From positions 11,178,001 through 11,242,000 of the forward strand of contig CM051515.1 in the NCBI GenBank assembly GCA_028015205.1: DNA of 64,000 nt. Reading direction: 5' to 3'. This DNA is from Mytilisepta virgata. Lineage: Eukaryota > Mollusca > Bivalvia > Mytilida > Mytilidae. The position numbers and the translations under genes were made by a program. This document shows, one piece after another, positions 45,254 to 56,900 of the stretch. The notes under the pieces were generated by a model. That model did not search any database. It had not been told where the DNA came from and was given only the letters and a program-made list of their open reading frames with translations. Positions within the stretch are counted from its first letter, which is position 1. The number at the start of each line of letters is the position of its first letter.

Positions 45254-46991
45254 ATGGCTGACAGCAACAATCTCAAGGACCGTAGGGAAAGGAAATTTTT
45301 TACGTTTACTGAAAGCAATTTAATAAGTGAAATTGTTACTGAACAACTTCAGTTGGTGAAAGGCAAACACTCCACGGAGGTTAAAAATATAAAAAAGCAG
45401 ATGTGGGCAGATGTTACAGAGGCAGAAGTGAAAAACGAATGGAGGAATATGACAAGAGAGGCTAAAGAAAAGTTCACTCTAGAAAGAAAAGAAAGAAGAA
45501 AGACAGGGGGTTGTTCTGCACAGCAGAGGCCAACTTCAGCGTAGGAGATCATCATCAATGCCCCGAAAGATACTGCATCTTTGAAAGGCATTGATGGTGG
45601 TTTGGAAACCAGCATCACAGAAATAGAAGGTAATTTATCAAAGAATGAATGAAACTATTACAGTTTTGCCAGGTTAATTTTCAAGTAAGAATACATTACA
45701 ATGGCTTTATTTTAGTTTATTTGTATTTATTTATTGAGATAGCACCTATCTTGGTCTCCAATGTTTAAAATTTACAGGAATTTCCCTTTTATCTGACCTT
45801 GACCGAAGTATGAATAAATTTAATTCTGTCTTTGGAAATTTCTCCTATGTTCAACCTTTTAAATGGCACGGCAATATATAATAGAACCCTTTTTGTTTCA
45901 ATTATATCTGATACTTTTGAGCATATTATCAAAAAATGCTTTGCAAACCTTAACAAATTATTTCAAAACAATGGTTTAATTACCCTGCAAACTTTTAATT
46001 ATATTTTTTATACAGATCACCCTGTTTAGAGGAATCTGATTCTATAGAGCAAGCTTAAATGGATTTAACGCCTACTGGAAATTAAAGAGCGTTTCGGAAG
46101 CTTTAGGCAGACATTTGGCAAACGCAGGGACACCTACAACAGACAACAGCCAGACTGGGGCCAACATTAATGTAGCCAGTGATTCTAGGTACAGAGGCTA
46201 ATTAATTTAAATCAGTTGGTCATTTATTCAATAATTTTCCTACCAAAGTCATAATTTTTTTGTCATCATGATCAAAGTCAATGTTTCCTTTTACTTCAGG
46301 AAATATTTTTTACTCAAATATTAACAAATATGTGCGGTCTCACAGTTACATATAATATCACGCTACATTTAATTCAAAGTGCAAAAAAGATGTGCTTTTG
46401 ACATTCTAACTCGAAAATAAAATACAAGCTCATTTTTTTTAACCATCAAAATTCTTCAAATTCAATTACTGAATACGGGAAACCTATATCACAAATGTTG
46501 TTTTTCAGTTCGATTTAAAGAAGTTAACCTATGCCACTTGTGATGAAAACTTAACAAGACAATTTCCCGAGCCTGTATATTTGAGACTACTTGTAGACAT
46601 TTTCAAAATAATTGATTTACTATTCATATTTTAGTCCGTACTTACTCAAAATTATACAGCATTAGTCTTAAGGGGGTGGGGGGGGGGGGGGGGCATGTAA
46701 AATTAAAATTAAACAATTACAATAAAAATCTGGTAGAAACTCACAGAGTGTCATGTGGATTTAAAGTAATAACATGTATGGTAAAGCTTGATACCTTTGT
46801 TTCAGATTTTCATCCAAACTACCAGCAAAAAGAAGAAAGACAGCTGAAGATGTTTACACACTCGTGTGCTGTCCTGGAAAAAGAACTTGTAAATCATGAT
46901 TTAGATATAAAATTTTTGCTAAATATTATAGACAATGTAGACAGTATTGAATCTACATCCCATGCATTAAGCATTCTAACTGCTTTGCAGT
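45254..46991 (+). pseudogene. Harbinger Myb/SANT-like accessory protein, broken
   Basis: ATG at 45254 opens a Myb/SANT-like domain (KFFTFTESNLISEIVTEQ and IKKQMWADVTEAEVKNEWRN) and then a basic KERRKTGG stretch. A TAG at 45542-45544 interrupts an otherwise open frame, which continues EIIINAPKDTASLKGIDGG to a GTAATT donor at 45630. A later exon (about 46055-46190) has YWKLKSVSEALGRHLANAG, and a last one (46806-46991) has SSKLPAKRRKTAEDVY followed, in a shifted frame, by AVLEKELVNHDLDIKFLL. In PIF/Harbinger elements this protein helps to import and position the transposase. Stops and shifts mark it as inactive. Confidence 0.7.
46672..46693. repeat. Poly-G tract
   Basis: G5-T-G16, in an intron of the Harbinger Myb-like gene. 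Confidence 0.88.
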
Positions 46992-47777
46992 AACATTTTC
47001 AAAAGTTCCATGTAAGAATGATGCTGCGAGTGACACGTGGTAAGAAATAAAGTTAAAAAAAAAAGAAAAAAAGAAAAAAAAACACCTGGCTATTTTGAAA
47101 TTTCATATTTTCTTTACAGAATTTTATTAGTTTACAAAGAAGTCCGAAAGGGGAGGTAACTCATGATTTTTTTAGCATAAATTAAATTGCCTCTAAACAG
47201 AAAACCATACAATAGTATATAAAACTTATGATTACATTTGACTGATATTTTTTAGTTTATTATGAAAATGCTAATCATTTTTACGAGTTCAACCATTAAA
47301 TCTTGGATTTTGTGAATATGCATCATTCCTATATTGAGCATAACTTACGTTTTATCTCGTTTGACATTTGTCCTTGATAAACTCTTTATTCAATTCTTTT
47401 CTTTGCACTCTGAACTTTATTGACAAACCATCATAATATATAATTATTATTGTTCATTGAGATTCAATTTGATCATTTCAACCAGTTTTAGGCTGGCACA
47501 CCGAGGAAACGAAATTTACAATATTTTAAGGGTTCATATTAATCTTATCATACATATATTAAATGTTACTCTTATGAATTGTACATGAGAAATTTTTTGT
47601 GTTAAATGTGTACTTTTGATCTTGGTAATAAATTCATATGCTGTTTTATAAAGACTTAATGGTTATATAAAGGTATCCCTGACCACCACTGAATGAGTGA
47701 ATTTCTTCAAATAGTAGTTATAAAGATACTAGTCTTTTCATCAAACATACATGTAGTTATTTCCCATTACATGATAC

Positions 47778-48192
47778 TAGAGATGGGCAACGATTACTCA
47801 TACTAGTAATCGATTGATAATTGACTTTTTGTAGCAATATTGTGTAATCGATTACCAATCGATTACTTTGGACAAAGTAATTATAATTAAATTTCGATTA
47901 CAGAAGTAAATAAACAAATTTTTTATAACACGATCATGATAATATTTCAGCCCAGTTCATGTTATATACCTGTATTGTATACGCAAAGTAGATGTGGGGT
48001 CTTGAAAAGAAAGAAAATTTTTAAAAAAATCGAAAAGTATTTGTAATTACTTATAATGTTTTCAGCTGAAATCGATTTTTTTTTCGATTAAAAGTAATTG
48101 AAATTCATATCAGTAATCAATTACTGTCGATTACTCCAAATAATTCAATTAATTGCAATCGATTTCATTGCAATCGATTTCAATTACCCCAT
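47778..48192. mobile_element. Candidate hAT-type MITE rich in ATCGATTA motifs
   Basis: Starts TAGAGATGGGCAACGATTAC, the usual start of many hAT elements, and ends near CAATTACCCCATAT, a weakly matching complement. At least six AATCGATT or TCGATTAC motifs lie inside. Confidence 0.45.
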
Positions 48193-50128
48193 ATAAGCGT
48201 CGCCGTCCAGCTAGGAAAGAATGGTTAAAGTTCATTCCTGCTTACCGAAAAGTCCCACATTAACTTAGTTGAGGTAAGCTCTGTAATCGATAGTTAACCA
48301 ATGTCTGTATTAGAACAGACAACAGCCTTCAATTGAACATACCACCATTTATGTATACATGCCTGTTACATGTATTCTCAAACCAAATCTGCATTTAATA
48401 TATCAGCTTGACATCGCTCCAAACCAACAAAACCACCGCATACATATTCTTTAAATAAAGCAGTTCCAGCTATTTGACAAAACGTCTGTGTTGAAAGTAA
48501 TGGTGGGAATATTGGATGTGGCCTAGTGATTTTAGATTTATATCTATATTACTGATCAAAATAGTGATAAACACAAATTATAGTTTTTAATGAGTAAGAT
48601 ATGTTTGTGTGGTAAAGTCTCTGATTCTCCTGCCATCTTGTGCTCCATTGCAATGTTAATCCATGTCAATTGGTATCTGTCTTTCATCAACATCATCTGG
48701 TCCATTCTTAAACAATGCAACATTGTGTAGAACAGCACATGCCATGATCATGTTACAGGCTTTTCCAGCTTTCATTTGAATCTAGAAATTTCATTTTTTA
48801 TACCATTTAGATGATAATTTAGAGTTGCTTCCCTTTCAAAGGATGCTTTTTTAAAAATATTTTTATGATTAATTATTATAATCATTATATTAATTTTCAT
48901 CATGTTAGGGCCAAAAATGGATAATAAAGCTACATGCATTTCTATCTACTTTGAATTTGATGGGTACCGCTTTACTAGGAGCGAGGCGTGGGTGGGATAT
49001 CTATATTTCCAGTGATTAAAAGTGCATAATTACATTTATCATAGCCCATTTTAATTCCTTTTTAATTTTTTAACATTAATAAAACTAGACTTATCAAAAT
49101 AAGATTTAGCAGTTACCTCTGACTTTTGTTAAAAGTTTCTGTTAAAAAAATGTAAAATAGAATAAAGAAGATTTAGTATTTTGACAAAATTTGAATGAGA
49201 TTGGCAATCATGGAAAAGTTTCGTCTCATACAAAATGCTTATTTCAATTAAATTAAAATGTAATTTAAAATTTATTTAAATATAACTCTGAATGAAGTAC
49301 ATGAAAATGTATTTCCCATCTTTAGAAATAGAATGACGCCTGTTGTAGCTTCTTTGATTGTCATTGGCAGGGTTTAGGTAATGCGTCATTATAAATGGTC
49401 TGTATGGGTATCCACTATCTCCAAACAATACCCCATAATTCCATTAAATGTATCAGTAGTGATACTGAATTGCAACAAAATCTTTGTGTTACTTTATTGT
49501 TTTTGTTGCTTTAAAAAATTAAAATCTATTTTTCTCTTTCAGTATTTTAGAAAGTAAAACGAGCTTTACACTTTACAGACCTATCATACAAATAACTAAA
49601 GGTAAGAAAAAAAGCATATTTACAATTTTGTAAATTATTTGTAACATTCTTAAGAAAGGAGTTGAAACACATCACAAAGCATGACTAAACACTGTATGAA
49701 AAGGAATATAAATAAGTTACAACATGACTTTATTCATTGAAAATATCTGAAACGTTAGTTACTTCTATTGTTTATCACCAAAAGATACTACTATTTTCCT
49801 TATAAATTCCAATTGACAGACAAAGGAACTCACACAATCCATAGGGTGATAAAGAGGAAAATATATACACTTAGCACTGCAATAAATTAAAGTTTATGAA
49901 AAAGTTAAGTTTTTTGTATAATGTCAGGCATGAACATATTTTTATCAGATAAGAAACAAAACGAACCTGTGACGTTATAAATATGTGTGCATTATGGGAA
50001 ATGTCTGGCCAAGATGCATTCATATTGTTAAATTTTCTGTAAAATAAAATTGGTTAACCTTAACAGTGTTTTACTTATTTTTCAGCTAAACAAACAGTAA
50101 AAATGATTGCTAAGGCATCATTGTCTCC

Positions 50129-50284
50129 AATGAGAAACCAGAGTGAGTTAGATTTTCCTAACCAATGTAGGTAAGGGAGATAATAAATTTGTCTCCCTGT
50201 TAGCCTCAGGACAAAAGGGAGAGAATTTAATTTTCTTCCTTACCTACATTGGTTAGGAAAAGATAACTCACTCTGGTTCCTCAT
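50129..50284. mobile_element. Hairpin MITE, copy 2
   Basis: Same palindromic arms as 15788-15946; the loop sequence (CTCAGGACAAAAGGGAGAG) shows it is inserted in the opposite orientation. It lies within the HARBI1 relic. Confidence 0.82.
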
Positions 50285-50318
50285 CATAAGGTGTAAACAT
50301 TATAATTGAAGACATGTG

Positions 50319-50357
50319 GATTTTTTTTTTTTTTTTTTTTTTTGGGGGGGGGGGGGG
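50319..50357. repeat. T25-G14 tract
   Basis: A T25 run passes directly into G14, just downstream of the hairpin MITE. Confidence 0.9.
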
Positions 50358-50485
50358 CAGTTGTTTTATTTCTTCCCTATATAAAATATTTTTGAAAATA
50401 AAACAATTTTAACTTTTTGATCTTGAAGGGCACTGATTTCATTTACTTTATAACATCTAATAAAAAAAAGACAGACAAAACACAG

Positions 50486-51091
50486 TGTTATGATATTGTA
50501 ATTATTATATTTATTTATCTTGGCCTAATTTGTTTTGCGTTGCCTTATAACATGTATACTATGTTTACATAATACTTATAGTTGTTTACCAAATAATGTT
50601 ATAACTGCGCAGTTTAGAAATCACTGGAACAATAATGGATACTGGTGGAATGACTAGAACTTTCTATTTGACTTACGTAATAATTATGGTGTGATTCGAA
50701 CTTCTACCGTATTCCAGAAGTTTCCGTTCTACAGTATATATACGGACAAGAAAGTTAGACTTTCAGAACATCATTTATCGGACCACAGATAGACATTCTT
50801 GTGTTCTCAGCTGTTGGATTTATTTACGTTTCACACATCATCCGTGACAAACTTTTATTTTCGTTACATCATACTAGATTGTGACTGATTGGATATAATA
50901 TTCCGTTTGGATTCAGGCAACAGTGACCAGAATTCCGGATCAAGAAAAAACAGGATTTTGAACAGTTAAGTTGACATTTTAGTTTTTTGTAATATTTTTT
51001 GTAAACTTTGTATATAATAAATCTTGTTAAATTTTATTATTGATTTGTGTCTTTTGTTGGCTACATTTTAAAGGTGATTTCGGCCGTAACA
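50486..51091 (+). mobile_element. Solo LTR, copy 1
   Basis: 606 bp starting TGTTATGATATTG and ending GGCCGTAACA, so TGTTA...TAACA termini. It contains a TATA-like TATATATACGG, an AATAAA at about 51017 and a downstream GT-rich end. It is flanked by ACAG on both sides (50482-50485 and 51092-51095), a likely 4-bp target duplication. No gag-pol lies next to it. It sits inside the HARBI1 relic. Confidence 0.75.
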
Positions 51092-53164
51092 ACAGAGTTC
51101 AGTCTCTTTAAATTTAAACAACAGTTAATGTTGATTTGAGAAGGGTAACAATGATTGAAAAACAATTAAGATTTTAAAAAGGGGACAGGGGGGGGGATTA
51201 GTAAACCTCATCTATTGATCCTATTTTTCATATAAGGATCAAGATATTTTGGTTTTATGTTTCGAAAGATGGCTGCAATTTTTGTTTCTTTTTGGCTGCA
51301 GAAAATTACAAATAGTTGTGATAAGTACTGTACAGTCATGAGCAGGTGCTTGCATTATTTGATACAGACTATAACACGTTCTAAATGTAGCTTTTTTCAA
51401 TATTCCATGTCATAATGGGTTTAAGTTCAAGGTGAACGGAATGGAACATAATCTTACCCTCTGCATCACAGATAGCCTGCATATTTATGCTGTGAAAACC
51501 TTTCGTGTTCACAAATGAGGCCTCATCTTCATCTGGGGCTTGAATCCGGACATGTGTGCCATCAACTGCTCCAGTTACGTTGGGGTAATCTACGACTCGG
51601 AAAATTCCAGCCTTGATCTTGTTCCTTTGGGCATTTAATGAAACAATCCCTCTTTGGGCACAATGCTTTCAGTAGCCTTTACAACCTTGAAACTGTGTCT
51701 TGTCCAAACCTTCAAGTTGAAAAAAATCAATTACAGTTCTCAAATCTTAAAAAAGACCACGGGCTAGCTATAAACACTGTATAATTTTGACATTTGATAC
51801 TAAGTATCTGCACTTTCAACACAATAGCATACAAGCTGCATTTATATGACAGTAAACCCTTGATCAAGTATATTTCTTTATTAAACTGTTTCCAAAGAGA
51901 TATTGATTGTTTTCATTTATTTATGTGTTTTAAAATAAAATTGCCATACCTATTGTGTCTCCAATTACTTGCAAGACCTGGTAATATGTAAACAAATAAT
52001 ACAAATAATATGATGAAATACGGTTATGATTTGTTCGTGGAAAACCAAAGGTTTAAAGCAGAAATTGATTGTTTTTTCGTTCATTGTTTGAATCTGTGAA
52101 AATAACTTCGGTATATTGCGTTTCCGAAGTTTGCCGATAATTGCTGAGGTAATTTTTATTACCTTATATGGAACATTCGAGATCTAGAAGAATCGGGGAT
52201 TTATTAATGGTTCGGATAGCGAGAATAAATTGAAAAAACGAATACTTTTGTTGAATTTGCAGTTTTTATCTAATGTTTTCAAGAAAATGTGCAAATACCT
52301 ACCATTAACATTTTCCTATAACGTTTATAGAGAAATAAAGGTATAAGCCTGACATTTGTTTTATTTGAAAATATAAAACAATGCTAAATGATATCGTAAA
52401 ATTATTTTTTATTTGTTTTTTTTTTTTGCAAAATCGTATAGACATGAAGCATCTTTATCATCATTATTTTTTCATATACTGGCCTGGTGACAGCTCTGTG
52501 AATTCAAAATTTACGTCAAATATTTAATCTGCTTTATATGTTGCAATTACATGTACTAAATAATTGTGTTAGATTTTGAGATGAACGTCCTTTCAGTGAT
52601 TTGTTTAAGAAAATATACATGGACATCAATCACCGGGGTATATCCCCAGCATTCATTCCTGAAATGGAAATAAATCTCAAATAACATAAGGAATCATTGT
52701 AACATTTATTAAAATACATCATTATTGTTCGGAAAAATTTACACTGCGTGAACATTGATATACATGTATTTTAATCACTGGAGGGAACTTTACTATGAAC
52801 TTCATTTTGCCGTAATTCAGGAAAAACTTCAATAAATATATGAATGAAAATAAAAACAAATTTTTGAATTACTATTGACGCAAAATTATTGCAATATTTA
52901 CCTTTAAACTTTAACAAACGACATTGACATTGTTTTAATAATAAAAAAATTATCAAATGAAAAATTCATTTTGTCAAGTAGGTTATGAATATTACCAAGC
53001 AAGCAATGTTGGAACATTTACTTCAAGCATTTGTGTGCCCGCTATGAGTGATGATAAATACATGAGTGATAACATAAAATATAATGATACAGTTAAAAAG
53101 TGTAGATATCTTTATAATATAATATCTTGTCAACGTTTTGTGTCACTTTAACCCCAAGTAAATA

Positions 53165-53340
53165 TACAACGGCAGCCAGCTTTTCTGGTGTTGGAAGTCA
53201 GACATTCCGGAGAGAACTACCGACATTTGACTGAAAATCTCTGAACTCTTGATATACATTTGAGAGTCGAACACACTGTGAGTTCAGTCTCGGTAGATAT
53301 AGTGGACAGACTAGTGAGCTTTATTAGTAAAACCAAAAAA
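53165..53340 (-). mobile_element. Degenerate SINE of the same family
   Basis: On the - strand it keeps CTCACTAGTCTGTCC, GAACTCACAG, GTTCGACTCTC and CGGTAGTTCTCTCCGGAATG in SINE order, but with many changes. The tRNA head is incomplete. Confidence 0.55.
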
Positions 53341-53678
53341 CCTTGGCTATTATTGATGCATAGTTATATAACAGAGACAAACATCAGTGAAATGTTTTAT
53401 TTTTATAACACCATAATAAAACCGTTTCGTATCCACCCATATCAAGAGTTGTTTGACATAAAAATGTTAACACTATGATTTTTACTTAATTGATGTTCTT
53501 ACTTTGAAAATATTTGTAAAATACCCGAACCCAATTTCAAATCATAAATGTTATGCTTTTCATTGTTTCAAAAGTTCATTTTAATTAATTAGCTTTATCT
53601 TAAAGTCCTCAAGAGACTGTTCAAATATGCCTCTACCATATACAATGAATTGAAATAAGTTTAATAAAATCACAGTAC

Positions 53679-53960
53679 CTTTTGTTATAGTAACAAGCAA
53701 AAACGCATATATTGATCCATGAGAGTGGGAATAAAGGATCGTAGGCTTGGATCCTTGGTTCTGATCTATCTTCCATATATGACCGTTGTAGGTATCCAGA
53801 ACATAAATATTATTCTCGTAGACCTCCAATTTGTCAATGTTCGACCATGACATGTTTTTAAAGTCGTTGTAGATAGTTTTAACATCAGATCCATTTAAAT
53901 ATGCTGATTTTATTGATGAATTTGGATTTTGCATCCAATATAGTCTGCCACCCTCAGCAT
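53679..53960 (-). CDS. YWTD paralogue, exon 5
   Basis: 282 bp, phase 1 to 1, after GCATTCTTTAG. It contains GGRLYWMQNPNSSIKSAYLN and NNIYVLDTYNGHIWKIDQ, the last two blades. It ends before a GTACTG donor. Confidence 0.8.
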
Positions 53961-56900
53961 CTAAAGAATGCATTTTATTATAAATCAGCATTTTGAGAGT
54001 ACTTATGAAAAATTCAAATTCCCAACCGGAAGTAAAAGTAAACGAATAAAGCTATAGATGCTACTCCTTGATATTGAATGTATTGCTACATGATTGAATA
54101 TTTTTTCCTGAGCATATATACCCCATTAAAAGCATTTCAGATGTTACAAATAGGGACAAATGAGTATTTTTATGTAGATAGATACATGTGCTACTGACAG
54201 GGAAATAAGGGCTTTAGCGGTTTCTAAATTCCTTCAGTACCACAATGTCTATAAACAATGATGCACGAAACTGAAACTTGATCTGTAACTCATTCATGAA
54301 CAAATATACCACAAATTGATTCTTTTGCTTTAAAATATTTGGAATACTGATGTTTTCAAATAGAAACTGACTTCCAATTTCCAGAATTCGGTAAAAATCA
54401 TTCAAGAAGAAACAATATAAACTTATAACACGATCTTTGTACCCAAAAAGCAAATCATTTGGTTACAGCGAATTGGTTTTTTTAAACTGATATTTTCAAA
54501 TAATATCCAAGGACACAACATTTATTAAACAGGCATTCAAGCTGTATGAAACTAGGTCTATAAATTTGTAACTTATCCGTGCAAGTCAGCATACAAAAAA
54601 ATAGATCATTTAGTGGAGGCAGAAAAAAAGTGTTGGACTGACGGAGGAAAAATTTAAAGTCCTCTCCGGCTTCCCCGGTAGAGGATTAAAATGCGTGAAA
54701 GGAAACGGCAAAATCGAACACCACCGACGACTTGAATCGTTTTGGAAGCCCGTTTTTTTTTCCTTTCGTATTAAAAAGATACGTTTCCTCTAAAACCAAC
54801 TGCAGTAACTCGAAAATATTTTGCCAGTCCCTTGGAGTTAGTACTGCAAATTAATAAGACGAAAATCAATGAGAACAACACAGCAATACATGAAAAAGAT
54901 ACGAGAGTGACAAATATTGCTCGGGATTAATCATAATGTCCTGTTTTTTTAACATTAATAAAATCGTTTTCTCAAATCATCATGATCATTAAATGGTAAA
55001 GTTTATCAAAATTGTATCAGATATATATTTGCAAATGGCCAATCATTTCATATCAAACGACCACCATCTTTTAAAAAACACTACTGCAGACCCAGATTCA
55101 TGTTATGCCCAGATTGCTTACTTCTTCTGATAAGTCTCCACTTCTCCTTATTCTATTCTAAAGGGAGAAGTCACTGATTTAGGTTATACCCTGCTTACCA
55201 ATCTTTAAGTCAATGACTTTTGATTTTTCACTCCACCAAATTATCTGTCGTTCTGTTCCATCCAACGTTACTCTGTCTATGGTGTTTATTGTTCCATACT
55301 GACTGAAATATATCGAACTGCAAAAGAAAATTACTTAATTAATTATATACATTTATTAACCAGTAGGGTAAAATACGTTAAAAATGCCTTATCTTTATGA
55401 GCAAAATGAATGCATTACAGCAGGGCCATTACAGCATTTTGTTCATAATAACCGGGCCATTACAGAATTTTTTTCATAATAACCGGTTATTACGGCTTTT
55501 TCAAAATCGCTGCTTTTTTTAATACTCCACTTGGAAATTTCAGGATGAGCAAACTAGAACATTTTAAAACATATTTTTGAAAAAAAACTATCCGAAATTA
55601 ATCTTTAAAACTGTTCTCACAGGTTTTGCTTACTTACCATTATATTTGTGCTATTCGGATTAATGCAAATGCTATATACAAACTGGTTAATAAAAGTATT
55701 AAGAAATGGGTGTTTTCATAATGGCCCTGTTATATGTCCTCGGTCTGTAATAATGGCCTTCTGATGCTGTAATGGCCCTCGGCGTTGCCTCGGGCCATTA
55801 CAGCAACCCTCAGGCCATTATTACAGACCTTGGACATATAACAGGGCCATTATGAAAACACCCATTCATTAATACTATAGTAATAACAGAAAATAAGGTG
55901 TACATTATACAATGCAATATACTGCATTAAATTTTGCATCTCCCAAAATTTAAGGAAATACGATACAGTAGCCGGTGGAGATGATGACGTCGCCTAGAGA
56001 TACACATTATGACGTCGTAGTATCCTTTAAGAAAAACTTGTATACCATCCTAAAATGTGGGGTTCTAAAAAATCTCTACAATAAACACATAGAGCCCAAC
56101 TTCTTTCTTTTGCAAACAAAGTCCTTTACGTTAAGATAATTATATTAAAATTTGAAGGAAAATTCAGGAGAGGATTTTTTTTTATCTACCTGCTTCTTAA
56201 GTTAGAAAATTATCAGCAATATTCTTTATTTTGCTTAAATTTGCATAATTTCATAATTAATTTATCAATCTTTTTCATCGATCATTTATCAGAAAAAATG
56301 GCTATGTATTTGGAAATATTTTACGAAAGAGCTGGTGAATCTTTTAATTAAAAATGTAAATCTTTTAATTAAAAAGTCAGATGATTTTTTGTGACAATCT
56401 TGAAAAATGAGCAATTTAGGTTTTATGGCTCAAGTATTCCCAAAAAGTATGTTTTTCTTTGCGTATTTGAAAACTATACATACAAATTGACAATCTGGTA
56501 AATTTTCAGCAAAAATGACAAATTTAGGGTTTATGGCTCAAGTATATCCAAAAAGTATGTTTTTCTTTGCGTATTTAAAAACTTTACATACAAATTGACA
56601 ATCCGGTAAATTTTCAGCAAAAATTCAGTAGAGGAACTTTATTGTATCGCATTCCCTTAAATATATGTTGTAACGTCTACAATTGTTTCAATGTACTATC
56701 ATTTATCTATTAAAGCATTACCCTGAGTCTTTATCTAGTGCCAATGCTCTTGGATAACTAGGACTGATTTCCAATAGTACAGTCGTAATGTTTGATCCAT
56801 CTAAACTACACCCAATAATGCCCCAGTAGGATTCAGACCAATACAAACGTCCATTGTCGTCATCAATAGCCATTGCTTGTGTATCATATGCCGTTGTGAC

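Larger units (their letters stand above)
45043..51977. mobile_element. Degenerate PIF/Harbinger DNA transposon, nested insertions
   Basis: The left end begins GGCCAGTTGTTCAAAAGTGTTTTAACG, as many animal Harbinger elements do, and cuts into an older mussel-type repeat that stops abruptly at 45042. Two convergent genes follow: a Myb/SANT-like gene (+) and a HARBI1-like transposase (-), the standard pair for this superfamily. The matching right terminus (CTTTTGAACAACTGG) was not found, so the right boundary is only the last recognisable transposase exon. A hairpin MITE (50129-50284), a T25G14 tract and a solo LTR (50486-51091) interrupt it. Confidence 0.65.
48593..51977 (-). pseudogene. HARBI1-like DDE transposase, decayed
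   Basis: Exon-like pieces on the - strand: 51977-51950 (VLQVIGDTIG), about 51715-51458 (VTGAVDGTHVRIQAPDEDEA then FVNTKGFHSINMQAICDAEG), about 50036-49958 (NNMNASWPDISHNAHIF), about 49440-49316 (YGVLFGDSGYPYRPFIMTHY then LNPANDNQRS), and about 48780-48593 (MKAGKACNMIMACAVLHNVA, then TAA). These are in HARBI1 order and include the first two catalytic Asp residues (AVDG and GDSG); the third acid (VERT-type motif) was not located. The join between the 51458 and 50036 pieces is out of frame, and a TGA lies in the second piece. Solo LTR and hairpin insertions separate the exons. Confidence 0.75.

Noticed and set aside
52771..52956. A - strand hydrophobic frame as a transmembrane exon of the YWTD paralogue
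   Set aside because: Only its last 56 bp fits in phase, the acceptor is weak, and the hydrophobic part lacks splice support; mentioned only as a candidate end.
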